A stretch of DNA of 49,022 nt, from NCBI GenBank assembly GCA_030651475.1, contig JAUSEW010000018.1, positions 1 through 49,022 on the forward strand, read 5' to 3'. The stretch is from Candidatus Levyibacteriota bacterium (GTDB lineage Bacteria > Patescibacteriota > Microgenomatia > Levybacterales > UBA12049). Below, piece after piece: positions 1 to 6,968 of the stretch. The position numbers were made by a program, and so were the translations under genes. The notes beneath the pieces were generated by a model. That model was not told the DNA's origin. It saw only the letters and a list, made by a program, of their open reading frames with translations, and searched no databases. Numbering within the stretch: the stretch's first letter is position 1; each line of letters starts with the position of its first letter.

Positions 1-974
1 GTAGTTTCCCCTCCCACCAACAAAATTTCCTTATCGGCAGTTTCACTAATTAGTATTTTTCCTGCGTCATCAGCGTTGGATTCAAATTTATCCGAATAAA
101 TCCTTGACGTAAGTCCTAATTCTTGGGCCTTTTTTTGCATCGCATTTAGGGCTGTTTTATTGCTCAGTATTATTATATTTTCAACCCTTTCAAAATATTT
201 ATCTTCTTTGGTATTTTCTACAAATGCATCGTTGGGCAAATTCAATTCTTTCTCAAGATTATATTTTTTGAGAATATTAATAGCGTCATCTATTGTCGTA
301 GTGTCTTTTGCTGTTGGACCGGAAGCAATATAGGAAATATTATTTCCTGGAACGTCAGAAAATATTAAACTAATAACTGATGATGGATATAATATTTGCG
401 CAAGACCCCCTCCCTTTACGTCTGACAAATGTTGCCTTACCGTATTTATCTCCGTAATATCTGCGCCCGATCTAAGCAAAGCTTTATCAACTTTTATTTT
501 TTCTTCCAAAGTTATGTTGTGCGGATGAATAAGCATTGAAGATCCTCCTCCGCAAATAACAACTATAACCAAATCTTTTTCATTAAGATTAGAAAGTCTG
601 GATATTATATTCTGAGTAAAATTTAAATTCGTTTGGGAAGGGAGAGGATGAGTGCCTTTTGTAAACTTTATTTTATTAAACTTTTCACTTTCAATGTCAA
701 TGACATAACCCTCTGTTAAAAAATCCCCTAACAAATTTTCTATATTTTTTGAAAGACGAGCGGATCCTTTGCCAAATCCCAAAAGAAATATTCTTTCAAA
801 TTCTTTAAGATTTACTGTTTTATCTTGAATGCTTAATACGGAATTTGTTAATGAAATATTTTCTTCTATTATCTTTTCCGGCTGGATTGAAGAAATGCCC
901 GCTTCAATAATCTCTAAGCATATTTTTCTCTCTTTAGTTACAGCCAATTCATCGAAGTTTTTAATTATTCTCAT
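1..974 (-). CDS. Glycerate 2-kinase (MOFRL/DUF4147 family), 3' end cut off by the window
   Basis: Predicted to phosphorylate D-glycerate to 2-phosphoglycerate, feeding lower glycolysis. About 324 N-terminal residues are visible on the minus strand from ATG 974-972. Visible motifs are a Gly-rich stretch CGGGSSMLIHP near residue 150, then SDVKGGGLAQ, SDVPGNNISYIASGPT and, at the window edge, LLVGGETT, which opens the MOFRL domain. This order is diagnostic of the GckA/TtuD-type family. The rest of the MOFRL domain lies outside the window. The start is 2 nt after the rpiB stop (TGA AA ATG), so it is the last visible gene of the pfkB-fba-rpiB operon. Family identification is firm; the exact product (2- versus 3-phosphoglycerate) is family knowledge. 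Confidence 0.9.
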   Translation of the reverse strand, partial: MRIIKNFDELAVTKERKICLEIIEAGISSIQPEKIIEENISLTNSVLSIQDKTVNLKEFERIFLLGFGKGSARLSKNIENLLGDFLTEGYVIDIESEKFNKIKFTKGTHPLPSQTNLNFTQNIISRLSNLNEKDLVIVVICGGGSSMLIHPHNITLEEKIKVDKALLRSGADITEINTVRQHLSDVKGGGLAQILYPSSVISLIFSDVPGNNISYIASGPTAKDTTTIDDAINILKKYNLEKELNLPNDAFVENTKEDKYFERVENIIILSNKTALNAMQKKAQELGLTSRIYSDKFESNADDAGKILISETADKEILLVGGET

Positions 975-976
975 TT

Positions 977-1432
977 TCAAGAAGTCTGACTTCTTTCAAT
1001 CATTTTGATTTTCTCAATTCTTCTAATATGGCGTTCTTCATTGGAGAAAGGAGTATTGATAAATATTTTAGTTAGCTCTTTTGCCAGTACTTCATCCACA
1101 AATAACGATCCGAGGGATAATACGTTTGCATCATTATGAGTACGGGATAATTCCACATTAGTTTTATTGATCCCCAATACTGCTCTTACTCTTTTAATTT
1201 TATTCGCAACTATACATTCGCCGGCACCCGATTTGCCAAATACGAGTCCTTTGCTATTGGAATCTTGGGCTACTTTTTTCGCACATGACGCAATAAAGTC
1301 AGGATAATCATCATTTTTGTCAAACTCAAATGCGCCGCAATCTTCAACATCATATTCCTCATTTTTTAAGTATGACTTTACTTTTTCTTTTAATTCAAAT
1401 CCCGCATGATCTGCCCCCAAATAAATCTTCAT
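977..1432 (-). CDS. rpiB: Ribose-5-phosphate isomerase B (RpiB/LacAB family)
   Basis: Interconverts ribose 5-phosphate and ribulose 5-phosphate in the cytoplasm. The 151-aa protein has the normal length and starts with MKIYLGADHAGFELKEKV, the phosphate-binding and catalytic Asp-His region. The active-site loop reads GKSGAGECIVANK. Most bacteria have CGTGxG here with a catalytic Cys; the mycobacterial type has GSGNGE with a catalytic Glu. This protein matches the Glu type, and its own Cys is in a different position. It lies 3 nt after fba and 2 nt before the glycerate kinase start. CPR bacteria often join glycolysis and the pentose phosphate pathway, which fits this operon. RpiB versus a related sugar-phosphate isomerase cannot be settled by eye. 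Confidence 0.92.
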   Translation of the reverse strand: MKIYLGADHAGFELKEKVKSYLKNEEYDVEDCGAFEFDKNDDYPDFIASCAKKVAQDSNSKGLVFGKSGAGECIVANKIKRVRAVLGINKTNVELSRTHNDANVLSLGSLFVDEVLAKELTKIFINTPFSNEERHIRRIEKIKMIERSQTS

Positions 1433-1435
1433 TTT

Positions 1436-2302
1436 TTAGATTACATTTACAGTGTTATATATTTTTAACTTCTCAATTACTAACTCTGCGACTGCATCGC
1501 GGGCGAGAGCAAGATATTTATACGGAGTGGTTTCGTTAACATCTTTTGCCAAAGCTTCTCTTAAGGCATTAGTATAAGCAACTCTTATCTCGGTTGATAT
1601 ATGAATATTATTAAATCCCATTTCTACAATTTTCTTTAGATCTAAAGCATCAGTTCCTGATCCTCCATGTAGGGTAAAAGTAAGATTTGCAGGAAGAGCT
1701 TTTCTTAATTCCTCGATAAGATCAAATCTTATTTTTTTTGGTCTTACGGAAATGCCATGCATATTTCCAATCGCAGGTGCAAATCTATCTATTCCAGTTT
1801 GCTGAACATATAAAATTGCCTCGTCAATTTTCGTATAGCTGTCTTGCGGAATTTCTATAACTTCGTTATAAACTTTCGATGAGTCAGTCGCCAAATAACC
1901 CAATTCTCCCTCTACCTCAACTTCAGGGTTTTTACTTTTTACATAATCAACCACTTGTTTTGTTCCTTCCAAATTTTCCTTAAAGGGTTTTTTAGAGAGA
2001 TCAATATGTATGGAGTCGTATCCTGCATCAAAGGCAATTTTGGCTGATTCAACGCTGTGGCAATGATCGGCATTTAAGAAAATTGGAATATTATTTGATT
2101 CCCTCAAGCTTTTAATTATGTCAACAGCTTGTTTTATCCCAATAAATTCTCTTTCGCCTTCCGATGTTCCTGCTAAGACCGGCGCTCTTAACTGCGATGC
2201 TCCTTTTATAATACCCAACAGCTGGGAATAACTTGAAAAATTAAAGTGAGGAACTGCCCAATGCTCTTTTTTGGCTTTTAAATGTAAATCTTTTAATGTC
2301 AT
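1436..2302 (-). CDS. fba: Class II fructose-bisphosphate aldolase (Fba/GatY/KbaY family)
   Basis: Zinc-dependent cleavage of fructose 1,6-bisphosphate (or tagatose bisphosphate) to triose phosphates. The 288-residue protein starts MTLKDLHLKAKKEHWAVPHF. Visible class II motifs are FLNADHCHS (first zinc His and catalytic Asp), EVEGELG, IGNMHG and LHGGSGT, which carry the other zinc His residues and phosphate-binding glycines. An upstream in-frame ATG at 2392 would add 30 unrelated residues. The inner start at 2302 is preferred because a GGAGG Shine-Dalgarno lies just upstream and it forms an ATGA overlap with the pfkB stop. Substrate (fructose versus tagatose form) is not decided by sequence alone, but the PfkB neighbour supports upper glycolysis. 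Confidence 0.93.
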   Translation of the reverse strand: MTLKDLHLKAKKEHWAVPHFNFSSYSQLLGIIKGASQLRAPVLAGTSEGEREFIGIKQAVDIIKSLRESNNIPIFLNADHCHSVESAKIAFDAGYDSIHIDLSKKPFKENLEGTKQVVDYVKSKNPEVEVEGELGYLATDSSKVYNEVIEIPQDSYTKIDEAILYVQQTGIDRFAPAIGNMHGISVRPKKIRFDLIEELRKALPANLTFTLHGGSGTDALDLKKIVEMGFNNIHISTEIRVAYTNALREALAKDVNETTPYKYLALARDAVAELVIEKLKIYNTVNVI

Positions 2303-3252
2303 AATGATTTTTCCTCCATTTCTTTTCTCGGCAAGAGTCCGTTTTGCGCTCCAATAATAGCCATTGTAGCCGAAGCATTTATCGTTCCCCATTTCATCGC
2401 TGTTTGTATTGGAAGATTTGAAAGCATTGCCGCTAAGAAACCGCTAGCGTAAGCATCTCCAGCTCCTGTTTTTTCAACAATTGCTGTTTTTATAATAGCT
2501 TGAGTAAGAAATTCTCCTTTTTCATTGACGGCGAACGATCCGTTTTCTCCGTCTGTTATTACTACGATTTTTGGTCCAAGCTTTTGTAATGAAATTAAAA
2601 GCTCATTATTTGATATTTGATTTTTAATGTTTAAGATTGTTATGGCCTCTTCTTTATTCACAAAGAGCATATCTGAAATAGCGAGTACGCTTTTTATTTT
2701 TTGGTAACCTGTGAGAAGCTGCAGTGTCCCGGGATTAAATGCAAGCTTAGAGCCCGAACTTTTTGCAAAAGCTTCGGTTAGTTCATATGTTTTCTCCCAT
2801 TCATTTCCCAAAGATGTAAGATAGATCCACTTAGTGGAAATCCCATCAAAAGAGAAATTGTGTTCTCGTTCAATGTGTTTACTGAAAATAGTTCTTTCTT
2901 GCTGGAAGCTTAAAATTACGGAAAATGACGATGGGCTATTGGCGTTTTGGAGTAAAAAATCCGTATTCACATTTTCTGACTGTAAACCATTAATAATTTT
3001 TTGAGAAAATTCATCTTTTCCTATTTCTGCCATAACAGCAGTTTTCATTTGAAGTTTTGCCAAGCCGACAGCGACATTATAAGCATTCCCTCCAAGCTGC
3101 AGGGAACATGCATCAACTGGAATTTTTTGACCATATGCAACACATAACTCCTTAGTATCTCTATTGAGATGGATATTGGGATTTTCCTCCAGAAGTGATA
3201 AAAAAATATCTATTTTTGCGTCGCCAATACAAATAACATCGAAGGACAACAT
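2299..3252 (-). CDS. PfkB/ribokinase-family sugar kinase
   Basis: ATP-dependent sugar or sugar-phosphate kinase; beside aldolase it is plausibly a phosphofructokinase (inference). The sequence shows N-terminal FDVICIGDAKIDIF, the substrate loop LGGNAYNVAVGLAKL, and the C-terminal EKTGAGDAYASGFLAA with the catalytic Asp of the GAGD motif. Length is about 317 aa, normal for the family. A longer reading from 3309 is possible, but start 3252 is favoured: TTGCAA-N17-TACGAT lies directly upstream with the -10 ending 6 nt before this ATG, and the residues before it do not look family-like. First gene of the operon, divergent from sodN across 80 bp. The stop overlaps the fba start (ATGA). Confidence 0.9.
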   Translation of the reverse strand: MLSFDVICIGDAKIDIFLSLLEENPNIHLNRDTKELCVAYGQKIPVDACSLQLGGNAYNVAVGLAKLQMKTAVMAEIGKDEFSQKIINGLQSENVNTDFLLQNANSPSSFSVILSFQQERTIFSKHIEREHNFSFDGISTKWIYLTSLGNEWEKTYELTEAFAKSSGSKLAFNPGTLQLLTGYQKIKSVLAISDMLFVNKEEAITILNIKNQISNNELLISLQKLGPKIVVITDGENGSFAVNEKGEFLTQAIIKTAIVEKTGAGDAYASGFLAAMLSNLPIQTAMKWGTINASATMAIIGAQNGLLPRKEMEEKSL

Positions 3253-3258
3253 AACTCT

Positions 3259-3287
3259 ATCGTACAAAAAGCAAACTGCGTTTGCAA
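3259..3287 (-). promoter_or_regulatory. Promoter of the pfkB-fba-rpiB operon
   Basis: Read on the minus strand, TTGCAA (3287-3282), a 17-nt spacer and TACGAT (3264-3259) resemble a sigma70 promoter. The -10 ends 6 nt before ATG 3252, so the transcript would be nearly leaderless. A perfect inverted repeat GCAAAC-N3-GTTTGC at 3271-3285 overlaps the -35 and spacer. Confidence 0.5.
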
Positions 3288-3291
3288 TAAG

Positions 3292-3321
3292 CTTGACTTT
3301 TATCGTCAAGTTTTTTACTAT
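3292..3321 (+). promoter_or_regulatory. Promoter of the sodN operon with overlapping inverted repeat
   Basis: TTGACT at 3293-3298, a 17-nt spacer and TACTAT at 3316-3321 precede ATG 3333, giving an expected leader of about 5 nt. An inverted repeat CTTGAC-N7-GTCAAG (3292-3310) covers the -35 and spacer; allowing one mismatch the arms are 9 bp. Its position suggests a repressor site, but no regulator is identified. Confidence 0.55.
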
Positions 3322-3332
3322 AAATTAGAACC

Positions 3333-3824
3333 ATGATAAGAAAACGAATTATAAATTTTCTGATAAAATATCTGCCCGGTGAGATAGCCTATGCGCATTG
3401 CGACATCCCATGCGGTATTTACGATCCTCATGCTGCACAAGTTGGAGCCCATACTGTTATTCGGATGACTCAATTGCTTAACGAGTTAAAAAGAGAAGGC
3501 GAAACAAAAGCAGAACACGATATCGCAAGGATGACCCAGGCGAAAGAAGAACATGGTAGCTTGATTGAGGATGAGCTTGGCACTTTGGAGAATGATTATT
3601 TTAAAGAAGAACACTTTAGGGAATACCCGGAGTTAAAAAAGTTAATTGCTGATGCAGTAAAACTTTCAATTAAAACGAGACAAACTATAGATATGGTATC
3701 GGCAGAACAATTACTTGAGGCGGTTTTAAAGATTGCTGAAATATTTTATAAGACAAAAAATCTTGAACCTGTCCGAGTAAAGTCTCCCTATCCAACAGAG
3801 CGGGAAATTGTCGTCTATAAATAA
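3333..3824 (+). CDS. sodN: Nickel-type superoxide dismutase precursor
   Basis: Converts superoxide to oxygen and hydrogen peroxide using nickel. The 163-aa precursor has a 21-residue leader ending AYA, followed by HCDIPCGIYDP at residues 22-32. This is the Ni-hook: after cleavage His22 becomes the N-terminal nickel ligand, with Cys23 and Cys27 as thiolate ligands and the PCGIY turn conserved. The rest is helical, as expected for the four-helix bundle, and is somewhat longer than the roughly 117-residue actinobacterial mature enzyme. The next gene encodes the expected protease and overlaps by one nucleotide (TAATG). Identification is very firm from the hook plus neighbour. Acquisition by transfer is plausible but not shown. 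Confidence 0.95.
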   Translation: MIRKRIINFLIKYLPGEIAYAHCDIPCGIYDPHAAQVGAHTVIRMTQLLNELKREGETKAEHDIARMTQAKEEHGSLIEDELGTLENDYFKEEHFREYPELKKLIADAVKLSIKTRQTIDMVSAEQLLEAVLKIAEIFYKTKNLEPVRVKSPYPTEREIVVYK

Positions 3825-4105
3825 TGCTTCTTTCCAAAATCAAAGTAGTTGGTCATAGTATGGAGCCAACTCTGAAACAAAATAAAATAGTTATAGTGAG
3901 TTCGATTCCATATCTTTTTAAAAAACCAACAATTGGAGATATTGTGGTATTGAAGCGACAAAAGTATATAATAAAACGAATTACAGCAATAAAAAAGGAG
4001 CAAGTTTTTGTTATTGGCGATAACAAAAAAGAAAGCACAGACAGCAGAAATTTTGGTTGGATTAAGAAAGATAGTATTTTGGGAAAAGTTATTCATATTG
4101 GATAG
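3824..4105 (+). CDS. sodX: Nickel-SOD maturation protease, S26 signal-peptidase-like
   Basis: Predicted to cut the SodN leader so that His becomes the N-terminus, a step needed for nickel binding. The 93-aa protein is a minimal S26 peptidase: VVGHSMEPTL carries the nucleophile Ser12, IIKRI carries the general base Lys51, and IGDNKKESTDSR is the usual GDN...DSR box. There is no N-terminal membrane anchor, unlike LepB, which matches the small SodX-type enzymes that accompany sodN. The start codon overlaps the sodN stop (TAATG), implying coupled translation. The next gene starts directly after its TAG. Confidence 0.92.
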   Translation: MLLSKIKVVGHSMEPTLKQNKIVIVSSIPYLFKKPTIGDIVVLKRQKYIIKRITAIKKEQVFVIGDNKKESTDSRNFGWIKKDSILGKVIHIG

Positions 4106-4630
4106 ATGAGTTTTTTATTTTTCAATTTATTATTATTTGCAATAATTGTTTTTCTTTTTCTTGTTCTTTCTATGGTTTGGCCGCCGGATAGCCCTTGGGC
4201 ACCATGGTGGAGAACAAATAGAAAAACAGCAAGAGCAATGTGCCGTTTGGCAAAAGTCACTAAGGATGACGTTATTTATGATCTGGGATCAGGCGATGGG
4301 ACAGCGCTTCTTGTTGCTTGTAAGGAATTCGGTGCAAAAGGAATAGGAATAGAAATAGACCCATTGCGTGCTCTGATATCTAAAATTAGAGTTAAATTCA
4401 GTAATTCTGAAAAAGATATAAAAATAATCAGAAAAAACTTTTTCGAAGTAGATATTGCAAAAGCAACAGTAATATTTGTATATCTTGTGCCAAAGGCTCT
4501 TAATAAGCTTAAGCAAAAGTTCTTAAAAGAATTAAAATCCGGTACGAGAATAGTAAGTTTTAGATATAAAATGGATTTACCTCTTAAGTCGTACGATAAA
4601 GATTACAATATTAATTTATACACAGTTTAA
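4106..4630 (+). CDS. Membrane-anchored SAM-dependent methyltransferase, FAM173-like
   Basis: One N-terminal membrane segment (about residues 4-24) is followed by a Rossmann methyltransferase core. SAM-binding motif I is VIYDLGSGDGTALLVA at about residues 56-71, the acidic motif II is GIGIEIDPLRA, and the motif IV region is ATVIFVYLVPKA. One TM plus this compact core of about 170 residues resembles the ANTKMT/ATPSCKMT (FAM173) protein-lysine methyltransferases. The substrate is unknown. It abuts the sodX stop with no gap, so it is the third gene of the nickel SOD operon. Its stop overlaps the stop of the opposing gene by 3 bp. Confidence 0.75.
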   Translation: MSFLFFNLLLFAIIVFLFLVLSMVWPPDSPWAPWWRTNRKTARAMCRLAKVTKDDVIYDLGSGDGTALLVACKEFGAKGIGIEIDPLRALISKIRVKFSNSEKDIKIIRKNFFEVDIAKATVIFVYLVPKALNKLKQKFLKELKSGTRIVSFRYKMDLPLKSYDKDYNINLYTV

Positions 4631-5994
4631 TAGCATTTAAAAAAGTTAATCCTGTTTGCAACTCCTTCAGCTTGAACAGGTACGCTAAGTATTACCTTAC
4701 ACGCTTTATATATTTTTTCTTTGTTGAATATTCCATCCAAAATATCTTGTTTTACATTAGCTTCCGGATAATTTGCTCCGTGGGCAATGATAATAGTTTT
4801 ACTTGAAATGGCGTCATTTGTTAAAACTTCTTTATCGTATAGGCCTTTTGTAAAAAAATATTCATGAGCATCTCTAATATTATCTAGAGGAGGAGTGCGG
4901 GTTAATATGAGAAGAGCTGGAGTAATGTCGTTAACTCCGTAAAGAAATTTCGGTTTTTCTTTTTTAATGACAGCAATAATTTTATTTATATCATTAATTT
5001 TTTGTAAATTTCTATATGAAGAAATATATGTATAAAGATTAAGGGTAAGGAAAGTAAAAATAATAGTAGGTATTACGAGTTTTTGAATACGAAGCTTGTT
5101 CTTGGAAAATTCAAAAAATTCATACAAAGAAAGGCACAAAAAAGGAATTATGAAGTTAAGATATAAATAGTATACGTCTTGATAGTAAAGGAAAAAGGCA
5201 ATTCCCCAAAGAGAAACAGCGGCAAAAAATTTGTTTTTCTTAAAATTTAACAGATTAAAAATTAAAAGAACAAAGAAGACAAAATCTTTTGTTATGAAAA
5301 ACCATCCAACTTCTGTTTTTGAAATTCCGGCAGGACGCATAAGAGAAAAACCAAAAATATCGTTAAGGAATTGTTTTGGGGCAATAATTAAGGAGGGAAG
5401 AAGAACAATAATTAATGTTACGACAAAACCGATACTAAACTGCAATAATTTCTTCCAATTTCTATCTATTAAAAGTATAGTAAAAAAAGATAAAGGTATA
5501 GGAATAAAATATGCTTTGGTTAATAAGGAAAGAGCAATTAAGGCGCCAGAGATAAGAAATTTATTTTTTTTGAATAAGAAAAAACCTAATACTGCGAATA
5601 GAGAAGCGGTAAAAACGCCGGTCTGATGATCAGAAGTAGACAGAACCATAAAAGAAAAAAGATAAAGTAAGGAACTTATTGTAGAGATAAAATTATTTTT
5701 CGTGGAATGATAAGCCGTTAAATAGATCAGAAAAGCTACAGCTATGACTTCTATCGTGGGCGTGAGGTAAAAAAGATTGATATTGTCTCCAGTTATAAAA
5801 TAATAAAATGATGAAATATATCCAAATAGGGGGAAGTTGGAGAAAAATAAATCTTTGTATAATATTTTCCCGTGGATAATTTGGTATGCGATATTATAAT
5901 AAATATTAGTATCGGAAAGTCTTATTCCTAAATTTGTTACTTTTGCGGCAAAAAATATAAGAATAAAACTAAGAAGGGGAATAAAACGTATCAT
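4627..5994 (-). CDS. Polytopic membrane glycosyltransferase, GT39/PMT-like
   Basis: 455 aa with about ten hydrophobic segments. The N-terminal pattern SDTNIYYNIAYQIIHGKILY then KDLFFSNFPLF is the usual GT39/ArnT/RgtA-type start: a large extracytoplasmic loop with an Asp after TM1 and the GKxLYKDxFxxxxP motif. These enzymes use polyprenyl-phosphate sugars to glycosylate lipids or proteins outside the membrane. Donor and acceptor are not deducible. The start ATG overlaps the FemAB stop (ATGA), making it the third gene of a uvrD-femAB-GT run. Confidence 0.75.
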   Translation of the reverse strand: MIRFIPLLSFILIFFAAKVTNLGIRLSDTNIYYNIAYQIIHGKILYKDLFFSNFPLFGYISSFYYFITGDNINLFYLTPTIEVIAVAFLIYLTAYHSTKNNFISTISSLLYLFSFMVLSTSDHQTGVFTASLFAVLGFFLFKKNKFLISGALIALSLLTKAYFIPIPLSFFTILLIDRNWKKLLQFSIGFVVTLIIVLLPSLIIAPKQFLNDIFGFSLMRPAGISKTEVGWFFITKDFVFFVLLIFNLLNFKKNKFFAAVSLWGIAFFLYYQDVYYLYLNFIIPFLCLSLYEFFEFSKNKLRIQKLVIPTIIFTFLTLNLYTYISSYRNLQKINDINKIIAVIKKEKPKFLYGVNDITPALLILTRTPPLDNIRDAHEYFFTKGLYDKEVLTNDAISSKTIIIAHGANYPEANVKQDILDGIFNKEKIYKACKVILSVPVQAEGVANRINFFKCY

Positions 5995-6968
5995 TTTTTA
6001 ATTCTTAAAATAGCCCATCTAATCTTATCTAGCACTTTGTAGATTTCATAAATGAATGGATTAATAACTAGATCAAAACTTCCAATAAATTCGATAAGTT
6101 GTCCTCCATAACCTTCTTTGAAGCGATGGAATCCATACCATGGATCATTTTTATCTGGATTAGGTCCGAGCGCTCCCCACATATCAAATTTTTTTAAACC
6201 AAGCTTTTTCCCAAATTTAATAGCTTCCCACATCATTAGATTTGATGCCATAGTTTCTCTATGAAGACTGCTCGAAGCGCCATAAGGATAATAAAGAGTA
6301 TCGTTATAAACAAAAAGAATCCAGGCAGTTAATATCTGATTTTTATATTTTGCTAATAAAAGCCGTGCAGTTAATTTATCCGTATTCAATTTTTGATTTT
6401 TGATTTTTGATTTTTGATTTTTTAACGTTTCCCACATCAGCCTATGATAGTTTTCTGTGTGCGCATAGAAATTTTGACGTTTAGTTGTTTCTTTTGTAAG
6501 TTTTAGATATTCCTCAAAAGCTTTATCCAAATTATCTTCAATTATTTCAACGTTATGTTTTTGAGCTATCTTAATATTATATCGAGTTTTTGGATGCATT
6601 GATTTTAGTAAATCTTCTTCACTTTTTGTTAAATCCAAAACAAACGTATATTTGGTAAAAAGAGGATGAAAAGATGAACGCAGACCTAAATTTGAAATTT
6701 TAAATTTTAAATTTGAATTTTTTAATACATTTGGTTCAAGTTGGATAAAAATACATTTCTCTTTTTGTCCAATCTCGCGAAGTCTAACTATCATTTCTTT
6801 TGTTGGCATAGGACTTTTGGGTAGATATCCGACCGTCCAAGGAGTATGCGGAATTTTGTGGATTGTTAGCTGAAATCCATTTTCTCTTATAACTTTTAGT
6901 CCTGTTTTTTTTCTAAATTCGCCCCATTCCAAAGATTGCATGGGATAAATTGAATTATCGTTACTCAT
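5991..6968 (-). CDS. FemAB-family (GNAT-fold) peptidoglycan bridge or aminoacyl transferase
   Basis: 325 aa. FemX/FemAB proteins add amino acids from aminoacyl-tRNA to lipid II. Family features are the N-terminal PMQSLEWGEFRKKTG, the central MHPKTRYNIKIAQKHNVEI, and the C-terminal GNAT block NLMMWEAIKFGKKLG then FDMWGALGP and GFHRFKEGYGG. Two low-complexity stretches interrupt the family pattern: NSNLKFKISNLG (bases about 6688-6722) and NQKSKIKNQKLN (6390-6421, four TTTTTGA-type units). Both are AT-rich tandem repeats kept in frame. It overlaps uvrD (ATGA at 6968-6965) and the downstream GT gene (ATGA). The amino acid added is unknown. Confidence 0.85.
   Translation of the reverse strand: MSNDNSIYPMQSLEWGEFRKKTGLKVIRENGFQLTIHKIPHTPWTVGYLPKSPMPTKEMIVRLREIGQKEKCIFIQLEPNVLKNSNLKFKISNLGLRSSFHPLFTKYTFVLDLTKSEEDLLKSMHPKTRYNIKIAQKHNVEIIEDNLDKAFEEYLKLTKETTKRQNFYAHTENYHRLMWETLKNQKSKIKNQKLNTDKLTARLLLAKYKNQILTAWILFVYNDTLYYPYGASSSLHRETMASNLMMWEAIKFGKKLGLKKFDMWGALGPNPDKNDPWYGFHRFKEGYGGQLIEFIGSFDLVINPFIYEIYKVLDKIRWAILRIKK

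Noticed and set aside
1330-1539. Plus-strand frame across rpiB and fba
   Set aside because: It is antisense to two conserved genes and has no start signal or domain.
3895-3925. A GTTCGATTCC-like tRNA T-arm word inside sodX
   Set aside because: No acceptor or anticodon arm fits around it, and it lies in the conserved reading frame of the protease.
5231-5626. 131-aa plus-strand frame opposite the GT39-like gene
   Set aside because: Lys-rich, low complexity and typical of the antisense of an AT-rich membrane protein gene.
6390-6421. TTTTTGA repeats as a possible CRISPR array
   Set aside because: There are only four 7-bp units without spacers, inside an open frame; no cas gene is present.
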